Shown here: piece by piece, positions 24,662 to 33,246 of the stretch
How the letters are laid out: the number at the start of each line of letters is the position of its first letter
Numbering within the stretch: position 1 is the first letter of the stretch
Origin: Aliidongia dinghuensis
GTDB lineage: Bacteria > Pseudomonadota > Alphaproteobacteria > ATCC43930 > CGMCC-115725
Assembly (NCBI RefSeq): GCF_014643535.1
Contig: NZ_BMJQ01000012.1
Location: forward strand, 62,001-126,000
Reading direction: 5' to 3'
DNA length: 64,000 nt
Notes under the pieces: generated by a model
Seen by the model: only the letters and a program-made list of their open reading frames with translations
Told to the model about the DNA's origin: nothing
The model's database searches: none
Program-made: the position numbers and the translations under genes

Positions 24662-26185
24662 TCAGGCGCGGCTGAAGCTCAATCGACGGTAGCTGAGCGC
24701 CTCCGCAACGTGGGCCCGGCGCACGCCGGCGCTGCTGTCGAGGTCGGCCAAGGTGCGGGCGACGCGCAGCACCCGGTGGTAGGCGCGGGCCGAGAGCTTG
24801 AGGCGCTCCGCCGCGTCGACCAGCAGGCGCTTGCCGTCCGGATCCGGGTCGGCGATCTCGAGCAGCAGCGCGCCGTCGGCCTCCGCATTGGTGCGGACGC
24901 GCCGCTCGGCCGGAAGAGGGGCGAAGCGCTCGGTCTGGCGGGCCCGGGCGCGCGCCACGCGCTTTGCCACCGTGGCGCTGTCCTCGGCCGGCGGCGGCAG
25001 GGCCAGGTCGACCGCGCGCACGGCCGGCACCTCGACATGCAGGTCGATGCGGTCGAACAGCGGGCCCGAGATCTTGCTCTGGTAGTCCTGGGCGCAGCGC
25101 GGCGCCCGGGCACAGGCCTGGGCCGGGTCGTCCAGATGGCCGCAGCGGCACGGGTTCATCGCCGCGACCAACTGGACTCGCGCCGGATAGGTGACATGCG
25201 CATTGGCGCGCGCGACCACGGCCCGGCCGCTTTCGAGCGGCTGGCGCAGCGATTCGAGCGTCGCGCGGGCAAATTCGGGCAGTTCGTCGAGGAACAGCAC
25301 GCCCAGATGCGCGAGCGAGATCTCGCCGGGCTTGGCGCGCGATCCCCCGCCGACCAGCGCCGGCAGCGAGGCCGAATGATGCGGGTCGCGAAATGGCCGC
25401 TGGCGCATCAGCGCGCCGTCGCCCAAGAGGCCGGCGACCGAATGGATCATGCTGACCTCGAGCGCCTCGGCCGGGTCGAGCGGCGGCAGCAGGCCGGGCA
25501 GCCGCGCCGCCAGCATCGACTTGCCGGAGCCAGGCGGGCCCAGCATCAAGAGATTGTGCCCACCGGCCGCGGCCAGCTCCAGCGCGCGCTTCGCCGTCTC
25601 CTGGCCCTTGATGTCCTTGAGGTCGGGCGGCGCCGGCCCGTCCGCGGCGAGCCGCGGGCTGGGCGGTGTCAGCACTTGGGCGCCCTTGAAATGGTTGATA
25701 AGCGCCAAGAGGTTCGCCGGCGCCAGGATCTCGATGCCGCCGGCCCAGGCTGCCTCGCTGCCGCACGCGGCCGGGCATATCAGGCCCCGCTCCTGCCCCG
25801 CGGCGCCCATCGCCGCCGGCAGCGCGCCGGCGACGGCGGTCAAGGAGCCGTCGAGCGCCAGTTCGCCCAGCGTGACATAGCCGTCGAGCTCGTCCGCCGG
25901 CAGCACGCCCATGGTAACGAGCAGGCCGGCGGCAATGGCCAAGTCGAAGTGCGAGCCTTCCTTTTGCACGTCGGCCGGCGACAGGTTGACGATGATGCGC
26001 TTCGGCGGCAATGCCAGCCCGATCGCATTCAGCGCCGCCCGCACCCGCTCGCGCGATTCGGCAACCGCCTTGTCCGGCAGGCCCACCACCACGAACGCCG
26101 GCAGCCCCGGCGCCATCTGCACCTGGACCTCGATCGGCAGCACCTCGATGCCCTGGAACGCCACCGTGTGAATGCGCGCGACCAT
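24662..26185 (-). CDS. comM: Mg-chelatase-like AAA+ protein ComM/YifB
   Basis: 507 aa. The N-terminal ChlI-like domain (VQMAPGLPAFVVVGLPDKAV, NLSPADVQKEG) is followed by AAA+ with Walker A GPPGSGKS and Walker B VLFLDELPEF, and a C-terminal Mg_chelatase_C segment (LKLSARAYHRVLRVARTLADL). ComM is a helicase that promotes branch migration during natural transformation. Starting at MVARIHTVAFQGIEV gives the family length; the 57 extra upstream codons do not fit and were dropped. Confidence 0.95.
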   Translation of the reverse strand: MVARIHTVAFQGIEVLPIEVQVQMAPGLPAFVVVGLPDKAVAESRERVRAALNAIGLALPPKRIIVNLSPADVQKEGSHFDLAIAAGLLVTMGVLPADELDGYVTLGELALDGSLTAVAGALPAAMGAAGQERGLICPAACGSEAAWAGGIEILAPANLLALINHFKGAQVLTPPSPRLAADGPAPPDLKDIKGQETAKRALELAAAGGHNLLMLGPPGSGKSMLAARLPGLLPPLDPAEALEVSMIHSVAGLLGDGALMRQRPFRDPHHSASLPALVGGGSRAKPGEISLAHLGVLFLDELPEFARATLESLRQPLESGRAVVARANAHVTYPARVQLVAAMNPCRCGHLDDPAQACARAPRCAQDYQSKISGPLFDRIDLHVEVPAVRAVDLALPPPAEDSATVAKRVARARARQTERFAPLPAERRVRTNAEADGALLLEIADPDPDGKRLLVDAAERLKLSARAYHRVLRVARTLADLDSSAGVRRAHVAEALSYRRLSFSRA

Positions 26186-26370
26186 GCCTTGAGCGAACGT
26201 CCTTGCGGCTAAACCTGCGGGCGAGCGTACAGGCCTGCCAGCAGGATCGCCAGAGCGGCTTTGCGGCTTGCGCGCTATTGGCCTGCCGTCATGTCGGTCC
26301 GGCCCACCGATTGGCAATGCCCGGCGCACGGTCAAGTGGTACGCTGCCGGTGTCACCGACGGAGGGTGCG

Positions 26371-27186
26371 ATGGCCGGAAGTCGCGAGTATCTCTTGGCC
26401 AGCGGCGGCGCTGAGCTTGAGCGGCTGCGCCTGCAGGCGCGTGTGTGGCAGCCTGAGGCCGAGGCGTGGCTTGACCGGATCGGTATCCAGCCGGGCTGGC
26501 GTTGCCTCGATGTCGGCTGTGGTCCCTTGGGTATCCTCGGGTCGCTCGCGCACCGGGTCGGCCCGCGCGGTACGGTCGTCGGCCTCGACCAGGACGCGGT
26601 ACAGCTGGCCGCGGCGCGCGCCCATGTGGCCGAGAGCGGGTTCGCCAATGTCGAGATCGTCGAGGCGGACGCCTATGCCTCGGCCCTGCCCGACAATTCC
26701 TTCGATTTCGTCCATGTGCGCTTCGTCTTCGCGCCCGTAGGCCGCGACGATGCGCTGCTGGCCGAGCTGCTGCGGCTTGCGAAGCCCGGCGGCATCATCG
26801 GCATCGAGGAGCCCGACACCTCGTCCTGGTCGCTCTATCCACCACATCCGGCGTGGGAGGCGCTCAAGGCTGCGATCCTTGCCGCCTTCAAGCGAGGCGG
26901 CGGCGATCTCGACGCGGGCCGGCGCATGTTCGGCCTCTTGCGCCGGGCCGGCCTCGAGGACGTGACCCTGCGGGCCGCCGTCGTAGCGCTGCAGGACGGC
27001 CATCCTCACATGCGGCTGCCGATCCAGTTCGCCACGTCGCTGCGCGCGCGAATCCTCGACGGCGGCTTGATGAACGACGCCGCGTTGGATGCCGCGGTGA
27101 TGGAATGCGAGCAGGCGATCGGCGCCCGCGATAGCGCGGCGCTGAGCTACATCGTCACGCAAGTGTCGGGACGAAAGCCGCAATAG
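26371..27186 (+). CDS. class I SAM-dependent methyltransferase
   Basis: 271 aa. Motif I CLDVGCGPLGILG, motif II VVGLDQDAVQLAAA, and VEADAYASALPDNSFDFVHVRFV show a Rossmann-fold methyltransferase of the UbiE/Methyltransf_25 type. The ATG at 26371 follows GGAGGGTGCG; longer in-frame readings overlap comM antisense and were rejected. It stands alone and divergent from comM, so its substrate is unknown. Confidence 0.9.
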   Translation: MAGSREYLLASGGAELERLRLQARVWQPEAEAWLDRIGIQPGWRCLDVGCGPLGILGSLAHRVGPRGTVVGLDQDAVQLAAARAHVAESGFANVEIVEADAYASALPDNSFDFVHVRFVFAPVGRDDALLAELLRLAKPGGIIGIEEPDTSSWSLYPPHPAWEALKAAILAAFKRGGGDLDAGRRMFGLLRRAGLEDVTLRAAVVALQDGHPHMRLPIQFATSLRARILDGGLMNDAALDAAVMECEQAIGARDSAALSYIVTQVSGRKPQ

Positions 27187-27218
27187 CCTGGTGCGGCGGC
27201 CCTCTTTCGGGTGACTCG

Positions 27219-27473
27219 TTAGAACAGCACCACACCAGCGAACGCGATGGCGAAGACGACGAGCCAGGCGGCGGCGAGCTCGCGCGTGGCCGGGGCCGGG
27301 ATGGCGAGCGCACGGCTCTCGGCCGGGTCGGCGGCGACCGGAGTCAGTCGCGGCAGGTGCCACTGGGACAGGGCGCGGCTCGCGGCCGGCCGGCGAAACT
27401 TGTCGAGCTGTGCCAACAGGCTCGCAGGCGCGATGGCGACGGATGGGGTTATCGAATGCGGCACGGCGGCCAT
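27219..27473 (-). CDS. small protein with C-terminal membrane helix, 84 aa
   Basis: AGAGGAGATACCC precedes ATG 27473. The first 60 residues are soluble and Ala/Pro-rich; the last 20 (ELAAAWLVVFAIAFAGVVLF) form a clear tail-anchor helix. It lies divergent to a LysR gene with an 86-base gap, the usual placement of a LysR target. Family not recognised. A start 26 codons upstream was rejected in favour of the strong ribosome site. Confidence 0.65.
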   Translation of the reverse strand: MAAVPHSITPSVAIAPASLLAQLDKFRRPAASRALSQWHLPRLTPVAADPAESRALAIPAPATRELAAAWLVVFAIAFAGVVLF

Positions 27474-27533
27474 GGGTATCTCCTCTGCCGTGAGATGTAG
27501 GCGCGCGCGGTCCATAGGTCTAAGATCGATTAA

Positions 27534-27545
27534 ATAGAAAACTAT
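27534..27545. promoter_or_regulatory. dyad ATAG-AAAA-CTAT in a LysR divergent region
   Basis: A 4-bp inverted repeat in an AT-rich stretch between the divergent 84-aa gene and the LysR gene. It has the size and place of a LysR binding half, but LysR boxes are loose and this is only suggestive. Confidence 0.35.
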
Positions 27546-27559
27546 AGGCAAAACATCTG

Positions 27560-28468
27560 ATGGAACTGCGCCATCTCCGCTATTTCCTGGCGGTCGCGGA
27601 GGAGCTGAACTTCAGCCGGGCGGCGCTGCGCCTGCATATCGCGCAGCCGCCCTTGAGCCAGCAGATCCGTCAGCTCGAGGACGAGCTCGGCCTGCAGCTG
27701 TTCGAGCGCGGCAGCCGGCCGCTGCGCCTGACCGAGGCCGGGCGCTTCTTCAAGACCGAGGCGCTGGAGCTCCTGGCAAAGCTCGACCAGGCGATCGTCG
27801 GCACGCGCCGGATCGCGCGTGGCGATGTCGGCTGGATCGGCATCGGCTATGTCGGCTCAGCCATGGCGCTCCTGCTGCCGCAGGTGCTGAGGCGCTTCCA
27901 CGCCGAGCATCCGGGCGTCGAGGTGCTGCTGTTCGAGATGCTGGTCACCGATCAGGCCGACGCGCTGTTGGATCGCCGCATCCATGTCGGCTTCGTCCGG
28001 CCGGTGCTCGGCCATGACGGCCTGATCGAGGAGACGCTCTACGAGGAGCCGATGGTCATCGCCATGCCGGTCGATCACCCGATGGCGACGCGCGACAGCG
28101 TCGCCATCGCCGAGCTCGCCGACGAGCCCTTCGTGCTCTACGGCGGCCGGACCGCGCGCCAGGTGATCGGCGGCGACTTCATCCTGTCGCAGCTGCGCGC
28201 CGGCGGCATCGAGCCCAAGATCGCGGTCGAGTCGCAATATGTCGAGTCGGCGCTGGGCCTGGTCGCGGCCGGCATGGGTGTCGCCCTTACCGCGGCGGGC
28301 TTCCGCCATGTGCCGCGCTTCGGCGTCCGCTTCGTGCCCGTGGCGGCGCCGGCACCCAGCATCCCGATGCGCGTCGTCTGCCGCGGCGAGGAACGGTCTC
28401 CGACGGTCTTGGCATTCCTCAAGATCGTGCGCGACGTGGCCGGCCGCCTGCCGCCGTTCTGGTCCTAA
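27560..28468 (+). CDS. LysR-family transcriptional regulator
   Basis: 302 aa. The N-terminal winged HTH is standard: LRYFLAVAEELNFSRAALRLHIAQPPLSQQIRQLE. The substrate-binding domain (about 90-295) begins with GWIGIGYVGSAMALLLPQVL. This is typical of the BenM/CatM-like branch of LysR, but no aromatic pathway gene lies near. Its stop overlaps that of the convergent glycosyltransferase gene. It likely regulates itself and the divergent 84-aa gene. Confidence 0.93.
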   Translation: MELRHLRYFLAVAEELNFSRAALRLHIAQPPLSQQIRQLEDELGLQLFERGSRPLRLTEAGRFFKTEALELLAKLDQAIVGTRRIARGDVGWIGIGYVGSAMALLLPQVLRRFHAEHPGVEVLLFEMLVTDQADALLDRRIHVGFVRPVLGHDGLIEETLYEEPMVIAMPVDHPMATRDSVAIAELADEPFVLYGGRTARQVIGGDFILSQLRAGGIEPKIAVESQYVESALGLVAAGMGVALTAAGFRHVPRFGVRFVPVAAPAPSIPMRVVCRGEERSPTVLAFLKIVRDVAGRLPPFWS

Positions 28469-29607
28469 AGCGCCGCCACCGCGTCGCGGATCGCGGCGGC
28501 GCGGTGGGCCCAGGTATGGGCGCCCTCGAACCAGCCGCGCCCGGCGTCGGCCATGGCTTGCGCCTCAACCGCGTCGTCCAGCAGGCGGTCGGCCAGCGCC
28601 GCGACGTCCGCCTGATCCGGTCGGGTGCGTGCCAGCGCGCCCGCTGGGGCCGCGGCTTCAAGCCAGGCGGTCGGGCTGCTGAGCGCCACGGCGCCGGCCG
28701 CCATGGCCTGGAACAGCCGCTCGTGGCTGCCGTGATAGGGCGTGCAGCTGTTGACCACGATCTTCGCCCGCGCCATCAGATCGGCCACTTCGCCCGCGGT
28801 CTTAGCGCCGAGAAGATGAGCGCGGACCGGCCCGGAGGAGGCGGCCAGCACCGGCTCCCAGCCGGGCCCGACCAGCGTCAACGGCCGCTGGAGCAGCGGC
28901 AGGACCATGCGCCAGCGCACGCGGGCGCGCAGATACTGGTCGAGCGTCTGGAAATAGGGGTAGAGCGAATCGGGCGAGGCCAGCGCCGCGACGGGATGAC
29001 CGATCCGCGCGATGAGCGCCGGCAGTGGCGTGAACGGCTCGGCATCGTGGGCATCGAGCATGGCGTTGAGCCGCGCCTCGACCTTCGGCCCGTGCTGGGC
29101 CCAGGCCTGGCGCAATGCCGCCGGGTCTGCGGGCGCCGTGCCGGCATGCAGCAGGTCGATGTCGCGCTCGGTCCAGGGCAAAGGCGGTACGCCGAGTGGG
29201 CTCGCGGCATGGGGCAGGTGCCGGATCGGCACGGGCACGCCGAGCGTGCCGCGCCAATAGTCGACGTCGTCCGGCGCGGTCGTGAAGATGAGGCGACGCC
29301 GGATCGGCGTCACGATCTGGTTCCAATAGAGCAGCAGCGGGTCGAGATAGATCGAGACCAGCGGTTTGCCCAACGCGTTGTAGAGATTGCCCTCGGCGCG
29401 CAGGTCGAGCCCGATGCCGGTGAAGCCCACGAACGCGTCGACCGGTGCCTCGGCGACCGTGCGCTCGAGCGTGGCGGCATAGTCGGGCGCGGTCGCGTCG
29501 ATGATCTGCGCCGCGTCGCCTTGAGCCGCAAAGGCCACGGCCAGATTGTCCAGCATGCGGTCGACGCTGCCGTAGAGGCTGGTGCCGCGGAAGAGAATGA
29601 AGCGCAT
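28465..29607 (-). CDS. glycosyltransferase-like protein (GT-B, CgeB/Glyco_trans_1_2 type)
   Basis: 380 aa, soluble. The N-terminal Rossmann-like half reads MRFILFRGTSLYGSVDRML. The C-terminal half has IVVNSCTPYHGSHERLFQAM followed by AAGAVALSS, the usual donor-binding region of GT-B enzymes in the CgeB-like group (HERLFQAMAAGA). The donor and acceptor cannot be predicted. It stands alone between two LysR genes. Confidence 0.75.
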   Translation of the reverse strand: MRFILFRGTSLYGSVDRMLDNLAVAFAAQGDAAQIIDATAPDYAATLERTVAEAPVDAFVGFTGIGLDLRAEGNLYNALGKPLVSIYLDPLLLYWNQIVTPIRRRLIFTTAPDDVDYWRGTLGVPVPIRHLPHAASPLGVPPLPWTERDIDLLHAGTAPADPAALRQAWAQHGPKVEARLNAMLDAHDAEPFTPLPALIARIGHPVAALASPDSLYPYFQTLDQYLRARVRWRMVLPLLQRPLTLVGPGWEPVLAASSGPVRAHLLGAKTAGEVADLMARAKIVVNSCTPYHGSHERLFQAMAAGAVALSSPTAWLEAAAPAGALARTRPDQADVAALADRLLDDAVEAQAMADAGRGWFEGAHTWAHRAAAIRDAVAAL

Positions 29608-29696
29608 GCGAGGCTCGCCGGGGTTGCCGTTTCGGCCAACCTAGCATGGCTCGACTCGCGGCTCGGTGCCGATATGCCCCCCAGAGGAAGCGATAC

Positions 29697-30545
29697 TCAG
29701 AACAGGCGCGCCGCGCGCACGATCTCCGCTTCGATCTCGGCGATTTCCCGCGAGCCGTCGTGCCGGCGCGACAGCACGACGAACTCGACCTCGGGCAGCG
29801 GCGGCAGGCCGGCGTCATCGGCGAGCGGCTGCAGTGACGCCGTGACCAGGCTGCGGTTCAGCGGCGAGACGGCGAAGCCGGCGGCGGCGGCCGTCTTCAG
29901 GCTGCCGACGCTGGGGCTGACGACAGCGATGTGCCACGGCCGGCCGGCGGCCGCCAATGCCGCGAGCGCCGCGTCGCGATAGGGGCAAGGCTCGGGAAAC
30001 AGCGCCAGCGGCAACGGGGCCTGCGCCTCCGGCAGCCGGCCGCGGGCATAGGCCCAGACGAGCGGCTCCCGCCACAGCAATTGGCCGGTCCGCTCGCCAT
30101 GACAGCGGCTGCCGACGACGAGATCCAGCTCGCCGCGATCCATCGCCTGGGTCAGCACGCCGGTATTGGCGATCCGGATCTCCAGCGACAGGCCGGGACG
30201 GGCGCTGCGAAACTGCTGCAGCACCTCCGGCAGCCAGCTGCTCATGAAGTCGTCCGACGCGCCGATCCGGACATGGGTGCTCGGCGCGGTGCCGGCGAGC
30301 CTGATCCGCGCATCCTCGTTGAGCCGGAGGATGGCCCGGGCATAGCCCAGGAGCACCTCGCCCTCAACCGTCAGCGCGACCGAGCGGGTGCTGCGCGCGA
30401 GCAGCGGCTTGCCGACCTGCTCCTCGAGCCGGCGGACGTGGCCGCTCACGGCCGATTGCGTCAGATGAAGCCGTTCGGCGGCGCGGGTGAAGCTCGCCTC
30501 CTGGGCCACGACCTGGAAGGAGCGGAGCAAGGTGGCGTCGAACAT
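29697..30545 (-). CDS. LysR-family regulator, divergent from azoR
   Basis: 282 aa. HTH at residues 1-60: LLRSFQVVAQEASFTRAAERLHLTQSAVSGHVRRLE. The effector domain starts near residue 90 (VRIGASDDFMSSWLPEVLQQF). It faces a quinone/azo reductase gene across a 104-base gap that holds a good inverted repeat, so control of that gene is likely. The signal may be a quinone or azo compound (inference). Confidence 0.93.
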   Translation of the reverse strand: MFDATLLRSFQVVAQEASFTRAAERLHLTQSAVSGHVRRLEEQVGKPLLARSTRSVALTVEGEVLLGYARAILRLNEDARIRLAGTAPSTHVRIGASDDFMSSWLPEVLQQFRSARPGLSLEIRIANTGVLTQAMDRGELDLVVGSRCHGERTGQLLWREPLVWAYARGRLPEAQAPLPLALFPEPCPYRDAALAALAAAGRPWHIAVVSPSVGSLKTAAAAGFAVSPLNRSLVTASLQPLADDAGLPPLPEVEFVVLSRRHDGSREIAEIEAEIVRAARLF

Positions 30546-30552
30546 AGCTTAT

Positions 30553-30573
30553 CTCATTTCGCACTGAATTGAG
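30553..30573. promoter_or_regulatory. candidate LysR box, CTCATTTC-N5-GAATTGAG
   Basis: Two 8-base arms match at 7 of 8 positions around a 5-base spacer, starting 8 bases upstream of the LysR start codon and 77 bases before azoR. This is the normal position for an autoregulating LysR site. Confidence 0.55.
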
Positions 30574-30649
30574 CAGAGATATATCATTTTTTATTCTGAA
30601 ATGCATGTGCTTCGCTGTCCGGCAGCATGAACCGGCAGAGAAGCTTCAG

Positions 30650-31294
30650 ATGACCAAGATCCTCTATATCGAGGCGTCGCCGCGCAAACGGCGGAGTGCC
30701 TCGATCGACGTGGCGGCAGCCGCCTTGGCCGCGTGGCGTGCGGCCGACCCGAGCGTCGAGATCGACGTGCTCGATGTCTGGTCGACGGCGTTGCCCGAAT
30801 TCGACGGGCCTGTGATGGAGGCGAAATATGCCGGGCTATCCGGCGTGCCGCTCTCGCCCGAGCAGGAGGCCGCATGGCGGGGGATCCGGCGGCTGGCGAC
30901 GCGCTTTCACGCCGCCGATGCGCTCGTTCTGGCGGTGCCGCTCTGGAATTTCTCCATCCCCTACAAGCTGAAGCACCTGATCGATGTGGTGTCGCAGAAG
31001 GACGTGCTGTTCAGCTTCGACGCGGAGGGCTTCGGCGGCCTGCTCGCCGGGCGCAAGGCGCTCGTGATCTGCGCGCGGGGCCTCGATTATAGCCCGGCCA
31101 GCGACACGCCCGCCGGATCCTATGATTTCCAGAAGCCGTATCTCGAGACGTGGCTCCGCTTCATCGGCATCACGGCGATCGAGACGGTGATCGTGGAAAA
31201 GACGCTGTTCGGCCCTGAGATCGATGGCGACTCCCGCGCGGCCGCCCGGGCATCGGCGATCGAGGCGGTCGAGCGGTTGCGGGCGCGATCGTAG
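30650..31294 (+). CDS. azoR: FMN-dependent NADH-azoreductase/quinone reductase
   Basis: 214 aa with a flavodoxin-like fold. MTKILYIEASPRKRRSAS is the FMN phosphate loop, VLAVPLWNFSIPYKLKHLID the central segment that binds flavin, and ICARGLDYS the later flavin-contact stretch. Such enzymes reduce quinones and azo dyes by two electrons in the cytosol. The ATG at 30650 was chosen because it begins the conserved strand; an in-frame start 81 bases upstream would run through the regulatory region. Confidence 0.9.
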   Translation: MTKILYIEASPRKRRSASIDVAAAALAAWRAADPSVEIDVLDVWSTALPEFDGPVMEAKYAGLSGVPLSPEQEAAWRGIRRLATRFHAADALVLAVPLWNFSIPYKLKHLIDVVSQKDVLFSFDAEGFGGLLAGRKALVICARGLDYSPASDTPAGSYDFQKPYLETWLRFIGITAIETVIVEKTLFGPEIDGDSRAAARASAIEAVERLRARS

Positions 31295-31299
31295 AAGAG

Positions 31300-31330
31300 G
31301 GCCCGCCCCACGTTATGCGCAGGGCGGGCC
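31300..31330. terminator. bidirectional hairpin terminator between azoR and the OYE gene
   Basis: A perfect 9-bp stem (GGCCCGCCC with GGGCGGGCC) and a 13-base loop, placed between two convergent stops 36 bases apart. There is no strong T-run on either strand, so its strength is uncertain. Confidence 0.65.
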
Positions 31331-31337
31331 GAAGCAC

Positions 31338-32402
31338 TCAGGCGAGCGCCGGATAGTCGGTGTAGCCGGCCGCTCCGCCGCCGTAGAAGGTCGCCTGGTT
31401 CGGCGCGTTCAACGGCGCGTTCCGCTTCAGCCGCTCGACCAGGTCCGGGTTGGCGAGGAACGGCACGCCAATCGCCACCAGGTCGGCGGCCTCGCTCTCG
31501 AGCGCCGCTTCCGCCTTGGTCCGGTCATAGCCGCCGTTGACGATGAAGGTGCCGCCGAACGCGCGGCGCAGACGCTGCCAGTCGAACGGGTCGGCGCCGG
31601 CCTGGAAGACATGGAGATAGGCAAGACCGCGGCCGGCGAGCTGCCTTGCGACAAAATCGAAGGTCGTCTGCGGGTCGGAGTCGCGAATATCGTTGAACGG
31701 GTTGACCGGCGACAGGCGCACGCCGACACGGGCCGCACCCAGCACGGCAGAGACGACCGAAACCACTTCGAGCAGCAGCCGTGCCCGGTTTTCGACCGGG
31801 CCGCCATAAGCGTCCGTCCGCTGGTTGGTGCCGTCGCGCAGGAATTGGTCGAGGAGATAGCCGTTCGCGGCGTGGATCTCGACGCCGTCGAACCCCGCCT
31901 CTTTCGCGTTGATCGCCGCCTGGCGATAGGCGGCGACGATGCCGGGGATCTCCTCGATGCCGAGCGCCCGCGGCTCGACGAACGGCTGGAGGCCGGTCAC
32001 GGTCATGGCGTCGCCGGCCGGCTTCACGGCCGAGGGCGCCACCGGCAGCTGGCCGTTCGGCTGCAGCGACGGGTGCGAGATGCGGCCGACGTGCCAGAGC
32101 TGCAGGAAGATCCGGCCGCCCTTCTTGTGCACGGCGTCGGTCACGAGCCGCCAGCCGGCGACTTGCTCGGCCGAATAGATCCCGGGCGTGCCGGGGTAGC
32201 CCTTGCCCTCCGGCGTGATCTGCGACGCCTCGGTGATGATCAGGCCGGCCTCGGCGCGCTGGGCGTAATATTCGGCATTGAGCGCGTGGGGCACGTCGCC
32301 GGCGCCGGCCCGGTTGCGGGTCATCGGCGCCATGACGATGCGGTTGCCGAGCGTGATCGGGCCGAGCTTGAACGGCTCGAACAGGGCGGGAAGCTTGGAC
32401 AT
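31338..32402 (-). CDS. Old Yellow Enzyme-family alkene reductase (NemA-like)
   Basis: A 354-aa FMN barrel that reduces activated alkenes or nitro compounds with NAD(P)H. N-terminal FKLGPITLGNRIVMAPMTR, a substrate/FMN stretch FLQLWHVGRISHP, and HAANGYLLDQFLRDGTNQR are diagnostic, and FIVNGGYDRTKAE is the C-terminal phosphate-binding loop. GGAG precedes the ATG. A TetR-type repressor lies 86 bases upstream on the same strand, as in nemRA, with a palindrome between them. The physiological substrate is probably an electrophile such as a quinone or aldehyde (inference). Confidence 0.95.
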   Translation of the reverse strand: MSKLPALFEPFKLGPITLGNRIVMAPMTRNRAGAGDVPHALNAEYYAQRAEAGLIITEASQITPEGKGYPGTPGIYSAEQVAGWRLVTDAVHKKGGRIFLQLWHVGRISHPSLQPNGQLPVAPSAVKPAGDAMTVTGLQPFVEPRALGIEEIPGIVAAYRQAAINAKEAGFDGVEIHAANGYLLDQFLRDGTNQRTDAYGGPVENRARLLLEVVSVVSAVLGAARVGVRLSPVNPFNDIRDSDPQTTFDFVARQLAGRGLAYLHVFQAGADPFDWQRLRRAFGGTFIVNGGYDRTKAEAALESEAADLVAIGVPFLANPDLVERLKRNAPLNAPNQATFYGGGAAGYTDYPALA

Positions 32403-32420
32403 TGCGTACTCCAGCGATTG

Positions 32421-32434
32421 GGACCGATCGGTCC
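32421..32434. promoter_or_regulatory. operator-like palindrome GGACCGATCGGTCC before the OYE gene
   Basis: A 14-base perfect palindrome, 18 bases upstream of the OYE start codon. It contains GGAC-N6-GTCC, the same pattern found at the centre of the larger palindrome in front of the tetR gene. Confidence 0.7.
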
Positions 32435-32488
32435 GGAAAGGGGGCGAGACGACCCGCTTGGGCGCGTGCCGTCCGACGTGGAACAGGT

Positions 32489-33058
32489 TCAGTGCAGCAG
32501 TTTCAGGATGCTCTCGACGATCGCATCGAGCCGGGACCGCCCGGTCTGCGCCCGGATCATCACCTGCAGGCCGCTCAGCGATACGGCGAGCAGACAGGCG
32601 AGCGTGGCGGCGTCATAGGTTCGCCCGATCGAGCCCTCGCGCTGGCCACGGACGATCGTCGTTTCCAGCTGGCGCTCGAAGTGGGCAAGGGCGACCGAGA
32701 CCTGGGCCTCGACCGTAGGGTCGCGCGGCGCCAGTTCGACCGCCTCGTTGCAGGTCATGCAGCCGCGCGCCGCGTCGCACGCGACAATGCCGCGGACCAG
32801 CGCCTCGATCGCGGCACGCGCCGTCGGACCACGCTTCAGGTGCGTCTCGATCTCGTTCGACCGCTCGTCCTGGTATTGTTCGAGCGCGCGCAAGAACAGC
32901 GCGTGCTTGGAGCCGAAGGTCTCGTAGAAGCTCGACTTGCTGATCGCCATGGCATCGAGCAGGTCGGCGAGCGAGGTCGCCTCGTAACCCTGGCGCCAAA
33001 ACAGGTCGCGCGCTTGCGCGAGCGCCTCAGCTTCATCGAATTCACGGGGTCTTGCCAT
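32489..33058 (-). CDS. TetR-family repressor of the OYE gene (NemR-like)
   Basis: 189 aa. The HTH is ATSLADLLDAMAISKSSFYE with FGSKHALFL after it. Three cysteines (Cys94, Cys100, Cys103) cluster at the start of the ligand domain in VACDAARGCMTCNEAVEL. E. coli NemR senses electrophiles and chloramines through a Cys in that part of the chain, so a redox-sensing role is plausible. The gene precedes the OYE gene on the same strand, with operator-like palindromes both before it and between the two. Confidence 0.9.
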   Translation of the reverse strand: MARPREFDEAEALAQARDLFWRQGYEATSLADLLDAMAISKSSFYETFGSKHALFLRALEQYQDERSNEIETHLKRGPTARAAIEALVRGIVACDAARGCMTCNEAVELAPRDPTVEAQVSVALAHFERQLETTIVRGQREGSIGRTYDAATLACLLAVSLSGLQVMIRAQTGRSRLDAIVESILKLLH

Positions 33059-33069
33059 GACCGGTAGAT

Positions 33070-33099
33070 GGGGTTCTGGACTGCAGAGTCCAGAACCCC
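33070..33099. promoter_or_regulatory. long perfect palindrome in front of the tetR gene
   Basis: Arms GGGGTTCTGGACT and AGTCCAGAACCCC pair fully around GCAG, 12 bases upstream of the repressor ATG. The centre is GGAC-N6-GTCC. It is a candidate auto-operator, and in RNA it would be a strong 5' hairpin next to the start codon. On the plus strand it is followed by AAATTTTTT and could end plus-strand transcription. Confidence 0.75.
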
Positions 33100-33246
33100 G
33101 GGTGAAATTTTTTCCTGCTCATCATCAGCCCCACGAGACCGGCGGAAATCGTTCAGTTTTTCGGAAGACGGTCATTCGAATTATCTGATTTTCTAATTTT
33201 TACCTGCCTGTACGGTCCACCCGTCCGAAAGACGGAGGGTCGTCTT

